Part shown: positions 17,965 to 25,272 of the stretch, piece after piece
Numbering within the stretch: position 1 is the first letter of the stretch
Layout of the letters: each line of letters starts with the position of its first letter
Source: Chloroflexota bacterium
GTDB lineage: Bacteria; Chloroflexota; Limnocylindria; Limnocylindrales; CSP1-4
Length of the DNA stretch: 33,632 nucleotides
Direction of reading: 5' to 3'
Assembly (NCBI GenBank): GCA_003157875.1
Contig: PMKV01000170.1
Span: 1-33,632, forward strand
Notes under the pieces: generated by a model
The model's input: only the letters and a program-made list of their open reading frames with translations
Told to the model about the DNA's origin: nothing
Database searches by the model: none
Translations under genes and position numbers: made by a program

Positions 17965-19064
17965 GCGGTTATCCCCCTGGCGGCTTCCATGAGGCGGTCG
18001 TTCTCTGCCTCGGACCGAACGGTGAACCGCAGGCAGTCCGCGAGCGGGTGCTCGGGGCCGAAGGTCCGGGGCACGAGACCCTTGCGAAGCAACGCTTCGG
18101 CCGCGCCGGTCGCGGCGGCCGGCGAGCTGAACCGGACCAGAATGAAGTTGGCGGTGGAGGGGTGCGGCCGCCAGCCCAGCTCCATCAGATCGAGGAAGAG
18201 GCGCGTCCTCTCGACGGTAGTGCGGTTGACGATGGCCGCAACGAGGTCGGGTCGCCGCAGTGAGGCAGTCGCCAGGGCAGCCGAAACCGTGCCCACCGAA
18301 GCCGGCGCTCGATAGGCCATGATCGGAGCCAGGGTTTCCGGCCGGGCAACCGCGAACCCGACTCTGATGCCTGCCAACGCGTGGGCCTTGCTCAGCGTCC
18401 TGATCACCACGAGCTTCGGGTAGTGGGACCGAAGCGGCAATACGCTTCGATCCACAAACTCGGCGTAGGCCTCATCCACGGCCACGACCGGTGCCTCGCG
18501 GCCGTTGCTTGCAGCGTCCGCCTCCAATCGCTCCAACAGATCTGCGACGCGCTCGGGCGGCATGTAGGTCCCGGTTGGATTGTTCGGCTCGCACAGCCAC
18601 ACAAGGCTGGCGGTGCGCGCCGCCCTGACGATCGCCGGGGTGTCCGGCGTAAAGGTAGCGTCGCGCCGCGGCGCGGTGACCACCCTGGCGCCACGCTGTT
18701 CGGAGACGATCCGATACATGTCGTACGTTGGCGGCACGATCACAGCCACCGAGCCCTCGCGGAGCGTCGCCCGGGCGATCAAGTCGATCGCTTCATCCGC
18801 CCCGGCCGTGGGAAGCAACTCGTCCGGCGAGACGCCGTATGACTCAGCCGCAGCCTCTACCAGCGTTGCGTAGTCGCTGGGTGGGTACTCGCAGAGCGCC
18901 GGGTCGAACTGCCCGGTGAGGACGTCGCGCATGTCCGGGGCAACCGGCGAGGTGTTCACGTCGAAGCGAACGATCGACTCTTGCGGCAGGCCGTACCTGG
19001 CCGCGAGCGCATCGGTCGTCGGCTCCCAGGTGTAGGTCGGCAGGGTCGTGGCCGGCGTGTTCAT
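17961..19064 (-). CDS. hisC: Histidinol-phosphate aminotransferase
   Basis: This 367-residue fold-type I PLP enzyme converts imidazole acetol phosphate to histidinol phosphate. It shows RFDVNTSPVAP, YPPSDYATLVEAAA, the CEPNNPTGTYMP substrate/PLP motif (about 158-170), VDEAYAEF, and the PLP-binding Lys226 in TLSKAHALAGIRVGF. A C-terminal small domain ends LRFTVRSEAENDRLM. The ATG is preceded by an excellent Shine-Dalgarno (gaaggaggaga on the minus strand), the strongest inside the operon. It overlaps the hisD stop by four bases. Aromatic aminotransferase side activity is possible in this family. Confidence 0.94.
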   Translation of the reverse strand: MNTPATTLPTYTWEPTTDALAARYGLPQESIVRFDVNTSPVAPDMRDVLTGQFDPALCEYPPSDYATLVEAAAESYGVSPDELLPTAGADEAIDLIARATLREGSVAVIVPPTYDMYRIVSEQRGARVVTAPRRDATFTPDTPAIVRAARTASLVWLCEPNNPTGTYMPPERVADLLERLEADAASNGREAPVVAVDEAYAEFVDRSVLPLRSHYPKLVVIRTLSKAHALAGIRVGFAVARPETLAPIMAYRAPASVGTVSAALATASLRRPDLVAAIVNRTTVERTRLFLDLMELGWRPHPSTANFILVRFSSPAAATGAAEALLRKGLVPRTFGPEHPLADCLRFTVRSEAENDRLMEAARGITA

Positions 19065-20395
19065 TCTCCTCCTTCAAATCGCAGCTCAACGGCGCGCTTG
19101 TGGGCGATCAAGCCCTCGGCCTCCGAGATCGCCTCCACGGAGTCGCGTATCGAGGCCAGGCCATCGCGGGTGATGCGCTGGACCTGGATGAATTTACCGT
19201 AGCTCTCGGTCGAGAGCGCGCCGCACGACCTGGCCAGGCCTCCGGTCGGCAGGACGTGGTTGGCCCCCGAGGCATAGTCGCCGGCCGACTCGGGCGCATA
19301 GGGCCCAACGAAGAGCGATCCGGCATTGCGCAGCCGGGCGACGGCCTCCTCCACGTCGTCGACCACCACAGAGAGATGTTCCGGCGCGTACCCGTTGACG
19401 AACTCGAGGGCCGCGCCGCGGCTCGGCGCCAGCACGACGACTGCACCGGTGGCGAGCGAACGTTCCAGGATTGCCCGGCGGGCGGAGGTTTCGAGCTGCC
19501 GAGCAAGCTCTCGTTCGACGGCGGCAGCCAGACCGGCATCCCACGTCACGAGCAGGGCAGGGGAGTCGGGGCCGTGCTCGGCCTGGGAGAGAAGATCCGA
19601 GGCGACATGAGCGGGATCGGCCGTGGCGTCGGCAACGACCATCACTTCGGACGGCCCGGCCGGCAGGTCGATGCCGCACTCGCCGAAGACCTCCAGTTTC
19701 GCCGCCGTAACCCATGAGTTGCCGGGGCCCACGATCCGATCGACCGCCTCGATGCCCGCGTCCGGGAGCCCGTATGCCATCGCCCCGACCGCCTGTGCGC
19801 CGCCGGCAACGACGAACTGGTCGACACCGGCGAGCCCCGCCGCGCCGAGGAGCGTGGCGTTGAGCCTGCCCTCGGCGTCGGCCGGGGAGGCGACAACGAT
19901 CCGCTCGACTCCGGCTACCGTGGCCGGAACGACGCCCATTAGGAGCGAGCTCGGGTAGGCCGCGGAGCCGCCCGGCGCGTATACGCCGACGCTGGCAAGG
20001 GGCACCCAGCGGCGTTCGATCTCCACGCCCGGGACGATGACCGTCGTCCTGGTCTGCGGCAGCTCCGTTTCCGCGAAGCGGCGGATGTTGGCGATCATCT
20101 GCTCCAGGCCGGCCCGGATCAGCGGCGTCAGCGCGTCTCGGGCCGACTCCATCTCGGCCCGGCTCACGAGGAGCGAGCCGCCGGCCCGACCGCCACCGAA
20201 ACGGCCGTTGGCCTCGCGAACGGCCGCGTCTCCGCCCGTCTTGATCGAAGCGAGAATGGCGCGGGCGCCTTCACGAACCCGCGCGTCCGGAACCGCGCCG
20301 CGACGGAATAGGCCGCGGACCTCGGCGGCCACGGTCGGGTCGGAGGAGACGCGGCCGAGATCGAGGCGGCGCAGGGTGACCATCGGGGCACTCAT
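19061..20395 (-). CDS. hisD: Histidinol dehydrogenase
   Basis: This 444-residue zinc enzyme oxidises histidinol to histidine in two NAD-dependent steps. The family signature is intact: VGVYAPGGSAAYPSSLLM, GGAQAVGAMAYG, IVGPGNSWVTAAK, and the zinc ligands expected from the E. coli enzyme at Gln271, His274 (SQAEHGPDS), Asp373 (AGDYASGANH) and His432. The catalytic Glu339-His340 pair lies in YAPEHLSV. The ATG (20393-20395) overlaps the hisG stop by four bases. A second in-frame ATG four codons in (20381-20383) is possible. A longer frame reaching 20506 lies within hisG and is rejected. Confidence 0.95.
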   Translation of the reverse strand: MSAPMVTLRRLDLGRVSSDPTVAAEVRGLFRRGAVPDARVREGARAILASIKTGGDAAVREANGRFGGGRAGGSLLVSRAEMESARDALTPLIRAGLEQMIANIRRFAETELPQTRTTVIVPGVEIERRWVPLASVGVYAPGGSAAYPSSLLMGVVPATVAGVERIVVASPADAEGRLNATLLGAAGLAGVDQFVVAGGAQAVGAMAYGLPDAGIEAVDRIVGPGNSWVTAAKLEVFGECGIDLPAGPSEVMVVADATADPAHVASDLLSQAEHGPDSPALLVTWDAGLAAAVERELARQLETSARRAILERSLATGAVVVLAPSRGAALEFVNGYAPEHLSVVVDDVEEAVARLRNAGSLFVGPYAPESAGDYASGANHVLPTGGLARSCGALSTESYGKFIQVQRITRDGLASIRDSVEAISEAEGLIAHKRAVELRFEGGE

Positions 20396-21252
20396 GACAC
20401 GAGCTTCTCGATGGGCAGGATCAGGATGCCCGACGCGCCGGCGGCCTTGAGACGCGGCAGCAGCGACCACACCTGGTCCGCGTCGACGACCGAGTGGATG
20501 GCGCACATCCCTGCGTGGGCCAACGGGATGATCGACGGCGACTCGAGACCCGGCAGGAGATCCTCCAGCTCGGTCAACTTGGTGAGAGGGGCGTTCATCA
20601 TCAGATACTTGCGGTCCCGCGCCGCCAGCGTCGCGCCGAGCATCGTCTCGATCGAGTCGATAACCTCCGGCCGGCCATCGAGAGCGCCCTTGTTCGCCAG
20701 CAGAACCGCCTCCGAATCGAAGACCTCCTCGATCGGCCGCAGGCCGTTCACCACCATCGTCGAACCGGTGGAGACCAGGTCCACGATCGCCTCGGCCAGG
20801 CCAAGCCTCGGCGCAACTTCGGCGGCGCCCGAGACCGGTATGACGTTCACGGGTATCGACCGGCTCGCGAAGAACTGCCGGGTCAGGTTCATGTGCGAGG
20901 TGGCGACGCGAAGCCCGGCCAGATCCTCGGCCGCTCGAATCGGCGAGTCGTTGGGGACGGCGATCGTAAGCCGGCAGCGCCCGTAGCCGAGCTTGCGGAC
21001 CTGCGGCACATCGCTCCCGGACTCGGCCACGAGATCCAGGCCGGTGACTCCGAGCTCCGCCACGCCGTCGTTGATGAACTCGACGATGTCGTTGGTCCTA
21101 ACGAAGAGGATGTCCAGATCGAAGTTCTGGACGCGGGCCACGAGCGCCCTCTCGCCGGTTTCGAAGACGAGGCCGGCATCGCGCAGAAGGGCGACCGTCG
21201 GCTCGACGAGCCGGCCCTTGTTCGGGATTGCCAGTCTCAGGCGGCGGATCAT
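20392..21252 (-). CDS. hisG: ATP phosphoribosyltransferase, long form
   Basis: This 286-residue enzyme makes the committed first step, ATP plus PRPP to phosphoribosyl-ATP. It starts RLRLAIPNKGRLVEPT and continues with VRTNDIVEFINDGVAELGVTG, written here in two parts as VRTNDIVEFI and DGVAELGVTG, then VATSHMNLTRQFF and EAIVDLVSTGSTMVVNGL. The C-terminal ~75 residues (from about 212) form the ACT-like regulatory domain, so it is the HisG-L type, which is inhibited by histidine and needs no HisZ. The ATG begins directly after the yerC TAG with no spacing, suggesting translational re-initiation. Confidence 0.95.
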   Translation of the reverse strand: MIRRLRLAIPNKGRLVEPTVALLRDAGLVFETGERALVARVQNFDLDILFVRTNDIVEFINDGVAELGVTGLDLVAESGSDVPQVRKLGYGRCRLTIAVPNDSPIRAAEDLAGLRVATSHMNLTRQFFASRSIPVNVIPVSGAAEVAPRLGLAEAIVDLVSTGSTMVVNGLRPIEEVFDSEAVLLANKGALDGRPEVIDSIETMLGATLAARDRKYLMMNAPLTKLTELEDLLPGLESPSIIPLAHAGMCAIHSVVDADQVWSLLPRLKAAGASGILILPIEKLVS

Positions 21253-21573
21253 CTACTTCTCTCCGGTAGCGGATGTCTGAGCTTCGTGAAGGCGGACGAG
21301 CGCTCTCGCGTAACCGCCCTCGCCGTGATGCAGCCACTGGGCGATGCGCGTGATCGTGGCCGTGCTGGCACCGGTCCCGCTCGAGATCTCGGCGTAGTGC
21401 ATCCCCTCGTCGAGCAACCTCGCTACCGCCCAACGCTGGGCCATGTCGTGCAGCTCGCCCAGGGTGCACAGGTCGCGGAAGAAGGCCGAGGCCTCATCCG
21501 TGCTCTCGAGTCGCAGAATCGTCTCGAGCAACTCCCCGACGGCCTCGTTGCGCCAGGCGTCCATAGCGCTCAT
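21253..21573 (-). CDS. yerC: YerC/YecD family TrpR-like transcriptional regulator
   Basis: This 106-residue all-helical protein is of the TrpR-superfamily YerC/YecD type. The segment FFRDLCTLGELHDMAQRWAV and the helix-turn-helix AEISSGTGASTATITRIAQW (about residues 61-80) are characteristic. TrpR itself binds DNA as a Trp-loaded dimer; the ligand of YerC proteins is not settled. As first gene of the his operon, divergent from hisA and next to a palindromic site, it is a natural candidate for a his-specific regulator; that role is inference. The ATG has gagg six bases upstream. Its TAG directly abuts the hisG ATG. Confidence 0.85.
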   Translation of the reverse strand: MSAMDAWRNEAVGELLETILRLESTDEASAFFRDLCTLGELHDMAQRWAVARLLDEGMHYAEISSGTGASTATITRIAQWLHHGEGGYARALVRLHEAQTSATGEK

Positions 21574-21592
21574 CTCATTCCTCGTTTGGTGT

Positions 21593-21605
21593 GGCCGGTC
21601 CGGCC
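21593..21605. promoter_or_regulatory. GC-rich dyad in the yerC/hisA control region
   Basis: The bases ggccgg-t-ccggcc form a perfect six-base inverted repeat with one central base, roughly midway between the yerC start (21573) and the hisA start (21632). It is distinct in sequence from the AT-richer repeat nearer hisA. Whether it is an operator or only GC-rich chance is unclear. Confidence 0.35.
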
Positions 21606-21616
21606 CTCAACTGATG

Positions 21617-21638
21617 TAGTAGCATAGTAGCATGCTAC
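21617..21638. promoter_or_regulatory. Candidate operator: tandem TAGTAGCA repeat ending in a GTAGCATGCTAC palindrome
   Basis: Two head-to-tail tagtagca units (21617-21624 and 21625-21632) run into tgctac, giving the perfect 12-base palindrome gtagcatgctac at 21627-21638. The hisA ATG (21632-21634) lies at the centre of the palindrome. The site sits in the shared 58-base control region of yerC-his and hisA and is one of the few AT-containing stretches nearby. The obvious candidate binder is YerC, by analogy with TrpR autoregulation; this is inference. Confidence 0.5.
21620..21625 (+). promoter_or_regulatory. Candidate -10 element for leaderless hisA mRNA
   Basis: TAGCAT matches four of six positions of TATAAT and lies at -12 to -7 relative to the A of the hisA ATG. 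No Shine-Dalgarno precedes that ATG. This is the spacing expected when transcription starts at the start codon itself. No good -35 hexamer is visible 16-18 bases further upstream. Confidence 0.4.
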
Positions 21639-22396
21639 AACGCCTGCCGCCTATTCCCGCCGGTTTCCAGCTCCTACCCGCGATCGACCTGCGCGGCGGT
21701 CAGGTGGTGCGCCTTGCGGAAGGGGATTTCGGGCGCGAAACGGTCTACGGGTCGGATCCGGCACGAGTGGTTCGCCGCTTCGCGGCTGCCGGCGCACACT
21801 GGATCCACATCGTCGACCTGGACGGCGCCAGGGATGGAGTGCGGCGCCAGACCGATGCGGTCATGCGCATCCTCGCGGCCGCGGGGCAGGCGATCGCCTG
21901 CGAAGTAGCCGGGGGACTTCGAGACGAAGGCGCAGTGGCGGCGCTGATCGATGCCGGCGCGGCACGAGCCGTCGTCGGCACAGCGGCGCTGCGCGATCCG
22001 GCGTTCGTGGAACGGCTCGTGGTGCGGTTCGGGGCGGATCGGATCGCGGTCGCCCTGGATGTTCGTGACGGGATGGCCGTCGGTCAGGGCTGGGTTCCCG
22101 GGGCGGCCGGCGTACCGGCCGACGGGGCGCTCGCCGCCCTGGCCGACCGCGGCGTCCGCACGTTTGTCGTCACGGCGATCGAGCGTGACGGACTGCTCAC
22201 GGGTCCCAACCTGGGACTGCTGGCTCACATGGTCGAGCGGGATCGCGGCGCGATCGTGGCATCGGCCGGAGTCTCGTCGCTGGCCGACATATCCGCCGTG
22301 CGCTCGATCGGCTGCGCCGGCGCCATCGTCGGTCGCGCGATCTACGAAGGCCGCCTCGACCTTGCCGAAGCATTGGGCCTTACCGAAGCCGGATGA
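21632..22396 (+). CDS. hisA: 1-(5-phosphoribosyl)-5-[(5-phosphoribosylamino)methylideneamino]imidazole-4-carboxamide isomerase
   Basis: This 254-residue (beta/alpha)8 isomerase opens the ribose of ProFAR to give PRFAR, the HisF substrate. The barrel begins at about residue 14 with LLPAIDLRGGQVVRL (catalytic Asp19). It has HIVDLDGARDG, CEVAGGLRDEG, the second Asp143 in VALDVRDG, TAIERDGLLTGPN and ASAGVSSLADI. The 13 residues before the barrel are longer than usual, yet this ATG is the only possible start. It is unusual that hisA stands apart and divergent instead of lying between hisH and hisF. A dual HisA/TrpF (PriA-like) activity cannot be judged from sequence. It converges on the LCP gene with 7 bases between stops. 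Confidence 0.95.
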   Translation: MLQRLPPIPAGFQLLPAIDLRGGQVVRLAEGDFGRETVYGSDPARVVRRFAAAGAHWIHIVDLDGARDGVRRQTDAVMRILAAAGQAIACEVAGGLRDEGAVAALIDAGAARAVVGTAALRDPAFVERLVVRFGADRIAVALDVRDGMAVGQGWVPGAAGVPADGALAALADRGVRTFVVTAIERDGLLTGPNLGLLAHMVERDRGAIVASAGVSSLADISAVRSIGCAGAIVGRAIYEGRLDLAEALGLTEAG

Positions 22397-22403
22397 CGGT
22401 CGG

Positions 22404-23717
22404 CTAGCAGGTCGCCGGCTGCGTCTTGCCGCTGTAGCGGCTGTCTGCTCCGAAGAGCTTCACCGACAAAGGCGCCACCTTCGCCAGGTCGAGACAGCTC
22501 GTTGACGCCGTGGCGGTAGAGGTCGAAACGCTGTAGGGCGGGCCGAGCACGTAGCTGTCGAAGTTGCCCGACGGCACGGACTGGACGAAGTCGACCATAT
22601 CGGCCACGCCCGACGCGGGGAAGTTGGTCGTCACGAGTGAGGAGGCCTGCCCCATCAGGTCGGGCAGACGAATGACCATGGCGGGCGTCGCCATCTTGTG
22701 GGCCACAGCCACCAGGACCTGCTGCTGCCTGCCGGCGCGCGCGTAGTCGCTGTTGCCGCTGCCGTGTCTGGATCGGACGTATGCAAGGGCGTTGCGACCG
22801 TTGAGGTGGTGAGTGCCGGCCGACAACCGGAACCCGTACGGAGACCCGTCGAGCCAGTCATAGGACGGATCGTCGATCGCCGCCGGATTGGTGATGTCCA
22901 CGCCACCGACCATGTCGATGATCTGCATGAAGCTCCCGAGGTCCAGCACGCCGTAGTAGTTGATCGGCACTCCCACCAGGAAGCTCACCTCGTTGACGAG
23001 CGTGGTCACGGGCGGATCCGGCGAATTGAGCCAGCCGTTCTTGACGTAGGTAGGAATGGAGTTGATCTTGATCTTGCCCGTCCCACCCCAGTACAGCGGA
23101 TAGCCGGAGGTGTCGCGCGGGACGCTGACCATGGCGACGCGATTCGTGTCCTTGTCGATGCTCACGACCATCAGAGAGTCGTAGAGACGCTCCGAACGCG
23201 TCACGTACTGGTCCAGACCGGCCAGCAGGACGGTAACTCGCGGACCGCTTGCCGGTGCCATGGCAGGCTCGGCCCCGAGGCCACCAACGTTGAAGATTCC
23301 GAGGTCCATCTGGTATGCCGACCCTACGTACCAGGCACCCAGGGCATGGCTGGCGACGATTGCCACCAGGAGGATGCATAGCGCGAGGCGCTCCCCGAGT
23401 CGCCGCCTGGACCGTACGTCGGCCGCTGAGAAGGCATGGACGACCGACCACAGCCGCCACGCCCCCAACACCAGCACGGCCGCGAAGACAGCCGCCGCGA
23501 CAGTCGGGTCGAGAAGCCGGGCGACCAGGACGGCCGCGCCCCGGCGGGCCTCGAACAAGACGACTCCGGCCACCACGACCACGGGGACCGCGAAGAAGAC
23601 GGCGGCGATCCGCCTGCGGACGTAGACCTGGCCAAGGCCGGGCAGGAGGAACGACAGGATTGCGGCCAGCGACGGAGACACTGGACTCGGCGAGGCCGCG
23701 GTTCGGGAGTTGCGCAC
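22404..23717 (-). CDS. LytR-CpsA-Psr (LCP) family cell-wall polymer ligase with N-terminal multi-pass membrane domain
   Basis: LCP enzymes transfer undecaprenyl-linked glycopolymers onto peptidoglycan outside the membrane. The LCP domain covers about residues 155-345 of 437. It has VTVLLAGLDQY, DSLMVVSIDKDTNRVAMVSV with PRDT, KINSIPTYVKNG, YYGVLDLGSFMQIIDMVGG and ALAYVRSRHGSGNSDYARAG with its Arg residues. In front is a region with about four membrane segments starting SLAAILSFLLPGLGQVYVRR, a PG-x-GQ-x-Y motif seen in TM2-like proteins. The GTG at 23715-23717 is preferred: an extended -10-like tgctagagt lies just upstream on the minus strand. A longer GTG start at 23777 would run through a hairpin and rare codons (CTA, ACA, TTG). 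A short C-terminal domain ends in Cys. Confidence 0.88.
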   Translation of the reverse strand: MRNSRTAASPSPVSPSLAAILSFLLPGLGQVYVRRRIAAVFFAVPVVVVAGVVLFEARRGAAVLVARLLDPTVAAAVFAAVLVLGAWRLWSVVHAFSAADVRSRRRLGERLALCILLVAIVASHALGAWYVGSAYQMDLGIFNVGGLGAEPAMAPASGPRVTVLLAGLDQYVTRSERLYDSLMVVSIDKDTNRVAMVSVPRDTSGYPLYWGGTGKIKINSIPTYVKNGWLNSPDPPVTTLVNEVSFLVGVPINYYGVLDLGSFMQIIDMVGGVDITNPAAIDDPSYDWLDGSPYGFRLSAGTHHLNGRNALAYVRSRHGSGNSDYARAGRQQQVLVAVAHKMATPAMVIRLPDLMGQASSLVTTNFPASGVADMVDFVQSVPSGNFDSYVLGPPYSVSTSTATASTSCLDLAKVAPLSVKLFGADSRYSGKTQPATC

Positions 23718-23748
23718 GTCCAACGACTCTAGCAGTGTTCGTAGGAAA

Positions 23749-23814
23749 GGACCCTCGGGACGGGCAGGGTCCGGCACCAGTTACGTTGATGAAGGGTCCC
23801 TTTGCGAATCGCAA
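23749..23814. promoter_or_regulatory. Cluster of three dyads upstream of the LCP gene
   Basis: Three inverted repeats lie within 66 bases. They are ggaccct/agggtcc (23749-23755 and 23766-23772), aaggg-t-ccctt (23792-23802), and ttgcga-a-tcgcaa (23802-23814). The first two share the core gggtcc. On the minus strand the first forms a 7-bp hairpin followed by tttcc, like a weak terminator or attenuator ahead of the LCP gene. The third is a clean 13-base operator-like palindrome. No regulator can be named. Confidence 0.4.
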
Positions 23815-23950
23815 CCGAACAGGGAGGGCCTGCCAACCTCACTGGACGGGGGACTGGGCGCACCACTTCGCCGCCGAGGACTCTCAAGGAGGCGATCGCC
23901 CTGCCGATGCCTGAGTTGGAGGCGTCGGCTCCGGGACGGTCTTCACGGGC

Positions 23951-24087
23951 TACGATCCCGGTACTTGGCGGCGTCGCCCTGTGGCTCTCTCCGATCCGGG
24001 CGCGAGGAACGGCCGTGTGCCCCATCGAACAGCCACGGCAAGGCACGCGGGCCCCGCGCCGGCCGGTGCGGGGCCCGCTATTTGTGT
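23951..24087 (+). ncRNA. Possible structured RNA ending in an intrinsic terminator
   Basis: The 401-base stretch 23718-24118 holds no convincing gene. Its right part can fold on the plus strand as a series: cccgg (23957-23961) with ccggg (23997-24001), gccgtg (24012-24017) with cacggc (24034-24039), then the strong terminator hairpin at 24047-24078. A TACGAT -10-like element lies at 23951. No plus-strand gene is available to be the terminated transcript, so a small RNA is one explanation. RNase P, tmRNA, SRP and T-box signatures were looked for and not found. The 5' end is a guess. Confidence 0.2.
24047..24087 (+). terminator. Strong GC hairpin with T-rich tail
   Basis: The arm gcgggccccgc (24047-24057) pairs perfectly with gcggggcccgc (24068-24078) across a ten-base loop and is followed on the plus strand by tatttgtgt. 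This looks like an intrinsic terminator reading plus. It also lies 41 bases beyond the stop of the minus-strand gene at 24119, so it could end that transcript as well, although no T-run follows on that strand. Confidence 0.65.
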
Positions 24088-24118
24088 CTGCCGGCTGTGA
24101 CCCACCTTCGCGGGGCCT

Positions 24119-24502
24119 CTACATCGGCGGCACGTCGTTGCACCAGTACTGCCACCCATGCCCGTAGTCAGTGACGAGCCACGGTTGGACGCGCCACGAT
24201 CCCAAACCCGGATCGCGCCCCGCCGCGTACGCCAGGCCGCATCCTCCCGACACTCCTCTCTCATTACCGTTGAGCACGAACACCGTCGTTCCGTTGGTCA
24301 CTCTCACGGCCTCGACGCGGATCAGGCCGACCCACCCTGCCTCGGCCTGCATTCCCCTTTCAGCCCGGGCGGCCGCCTGCTCCAGCTGAGACCGGCTCAA
24401 TTCGAAACGAACGGCCATCGGCAGGTCCGACTGAACCAGCCCCCAGGTCAGCAGAACCAGGGCCGGAATGCCGAGCCATCGCGCCCAGGCCGCACGTGGC
24501 AT
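24119..24502 (-). CDS. Unrecognised single-pass membrane protein, third member of a tandem paralogue array
   Basis: The function is not recognised. The 127-residue protein has one N-terminal membrane segment (about 8-24) followed by an outside domain. RFELS stands at 32-36, WVGL at 57-60, CGLAYA from Cys88, and a C-terminal WQYWC with Cys121. The RFxLS-to-Cys distance (56) and the Cys-Cys distance (33) match those of the two upstream paralogues, so a disulfide-stabilised extracytoplasmic domain is likely. The ATG at 24500-24502 is the natural start; its Shine-Dalgarno (ggag) is distant, 12 bases. A TTG inside the end of the preceding gene would add about 40 residues and is possible. It is the shortest of the three, lacking the extra membrane segments of the others. 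Confidence 0.65.
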   Translation of the reverse strand: MPRAAWARWLGIPALVLLTWGLVQSDLPMAVRFELSRSQLEQAAARAERGMQAEAGWVGLIRVEAVRVTNGTTVFVLNGNERGVSGGCGLAYAAGRDPGLGSWRVQPWLVTDYGHGWQYWCNDVPPM

Positions 24503-24575
24503 ATGGAGCCGGGTCTCCGACGCAGCCCATCGCTGCCATTCGCCGTCACCACTCGTGACTCCGGCGACCGGTCTA

Positions 24576-25229
24576 CTACCCCCCCGAGTAACAAGCAAAC
24601 CACCAGCCTCCGCCAAGATCCGTCTCCTGGGAGAAGCGCTGCGGTTTGACGCCGGCTGGCCAATACCCGATCCCGCAAGACGCGAGCAAGCCCGCACCGG
24701 GAATGGCGAAGAAGTCACCGCCGTCTACCTGTTCGGCATCGCCCACCGGCATCAGACCTACGTCTAGGCTGTGGTAGATAGGGCCGCTCGTCTCAACCTG
24801 CAACCGCGCGTCTTCGAACGCCGGCCGGCTCAGCTCGAACCGCACTCGGAACGGCGCGCCGCTTTCCGCGACCGCAAAACAGAGAAGCAGGACAAGGGGT
24901 AGGCCGAACGACACCTTGAGAGACTCCGCGCGCGACCAATCCCGTGGACCAATCGCCCTGACAAACCAGGCGGCAGCGAGAAGCAGACCCACGAGAATGC
25001 AGAGCAGGCGCCCCAACGCATTGGCCTGCGACTCACTCGCGATCAGACCGAGGCCCACTACCGCCGCAATGACGTAGGCACGACGCCAGAACAGCGATGA
25101 TGCGTCGCGGTCAGAATCGTCAACTCGGTGTCGCCTTCGAGCCGCACGTGCCGGCGATTGGCCGAGCGGCATCCCGTCCAGGCCAAGCGGAACAGTCCGA
25201 ACCCCACGCTCGGGAGATCGGTTGTCCAT
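24576..25229 (-). CDS. Unrecognised multi-pass membrane protein, second member of a tandem paralogue array
   Basis: The function is not recognised. The 217-residue protein starts with a polar, arginine-rich cytoplasmic segment (1-50), then three membrane segments (about 51-66, 72-91, 106-122). The shared domain follows: RFELS at 130-134, VGL at 157-159, CGIGYWPAG from Cys185 and GGGWWFAC with Cys213. The Cys-Cys distance is 28, against 33 in the other two. The ATG at 25227-25229 is preceded by a strong ggaggagggg Shine-Dalgarno; a GTG six codons upstream is less likely. The gene ends in two consecutive TAG codons. It follows the first paralogue by 43 bases, inside which lies a 19-base copy of the end of the EF-G-like gene. 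Confidence 0.75.
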   Translation of the reverse strand: MDNRSPERGVRTVPLGLDGMPLGQSPARAARRRHRVDDSDRDASSLFWRRAYVIAAVVGLGLIASESQANALGRLLCILVGLLLAAAWFVRAIGPRDWSRAESLKVSFGLPLVLLLCFAVAESGAPFRVRFELSRPAFEDARLQVETSGPIYHSLDVGLMPVGDAEQVDGGDFFAIPGAGLLASCGIGYWPAGVKPQRFSQETDLGGGWWFACYSGG

Positions 25230-25245
25230 TTCCCCCTCCTCCCTC

Positions 25246-25264
25246 ACTCCTTGTGCGCGGCCTC
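25246..25264 (-). repeat. 19-bp direct repeat, copy in the spacer between paralogues
   Basis: The plus-strand sequence actccttgtgcgcggcctc occurs here and again, base for base, at 26121-26139. The second copy encodes the last residues (EAAHKE) and part of the stop of the EF-G-like gene. Here it lies in non-coding sequence 8 bases after the first paralogue's stop, and its AAGGAG end contributes to the region just before the second paralogue. Confidence 0.9.
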
Positions 25265-25272
25265 AGCGTCGA

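Noticed and set aside
21627-21638. Reading the hisA palindrome as an E. coli-type trp operator
   Set aside because: It lacks the ACTAG core of the TrpR site; only the dyad nature and the presence of a TrpR-like regulator are shared, so it is reported as a candidate YerC site instead.
23718-24118. RNase P RNA, tmRNA or SRP RNA in the intergenic stretch
   Set aside because: The conserved cores (GAGGAAAGTCC, the tmRNA acceptor/T-arm end, the SRP tetraloop region) were looked for and are absent.
23802-24167. Plus-strand open frame of 121 codons in the LCP upstream region
   Set aside because: No Shine-Dalgarno; it runs through the terminator hairpin and into the antisense of the neighbouring gene, and its composition is Arg/Pro/Gly-rich without motifs.
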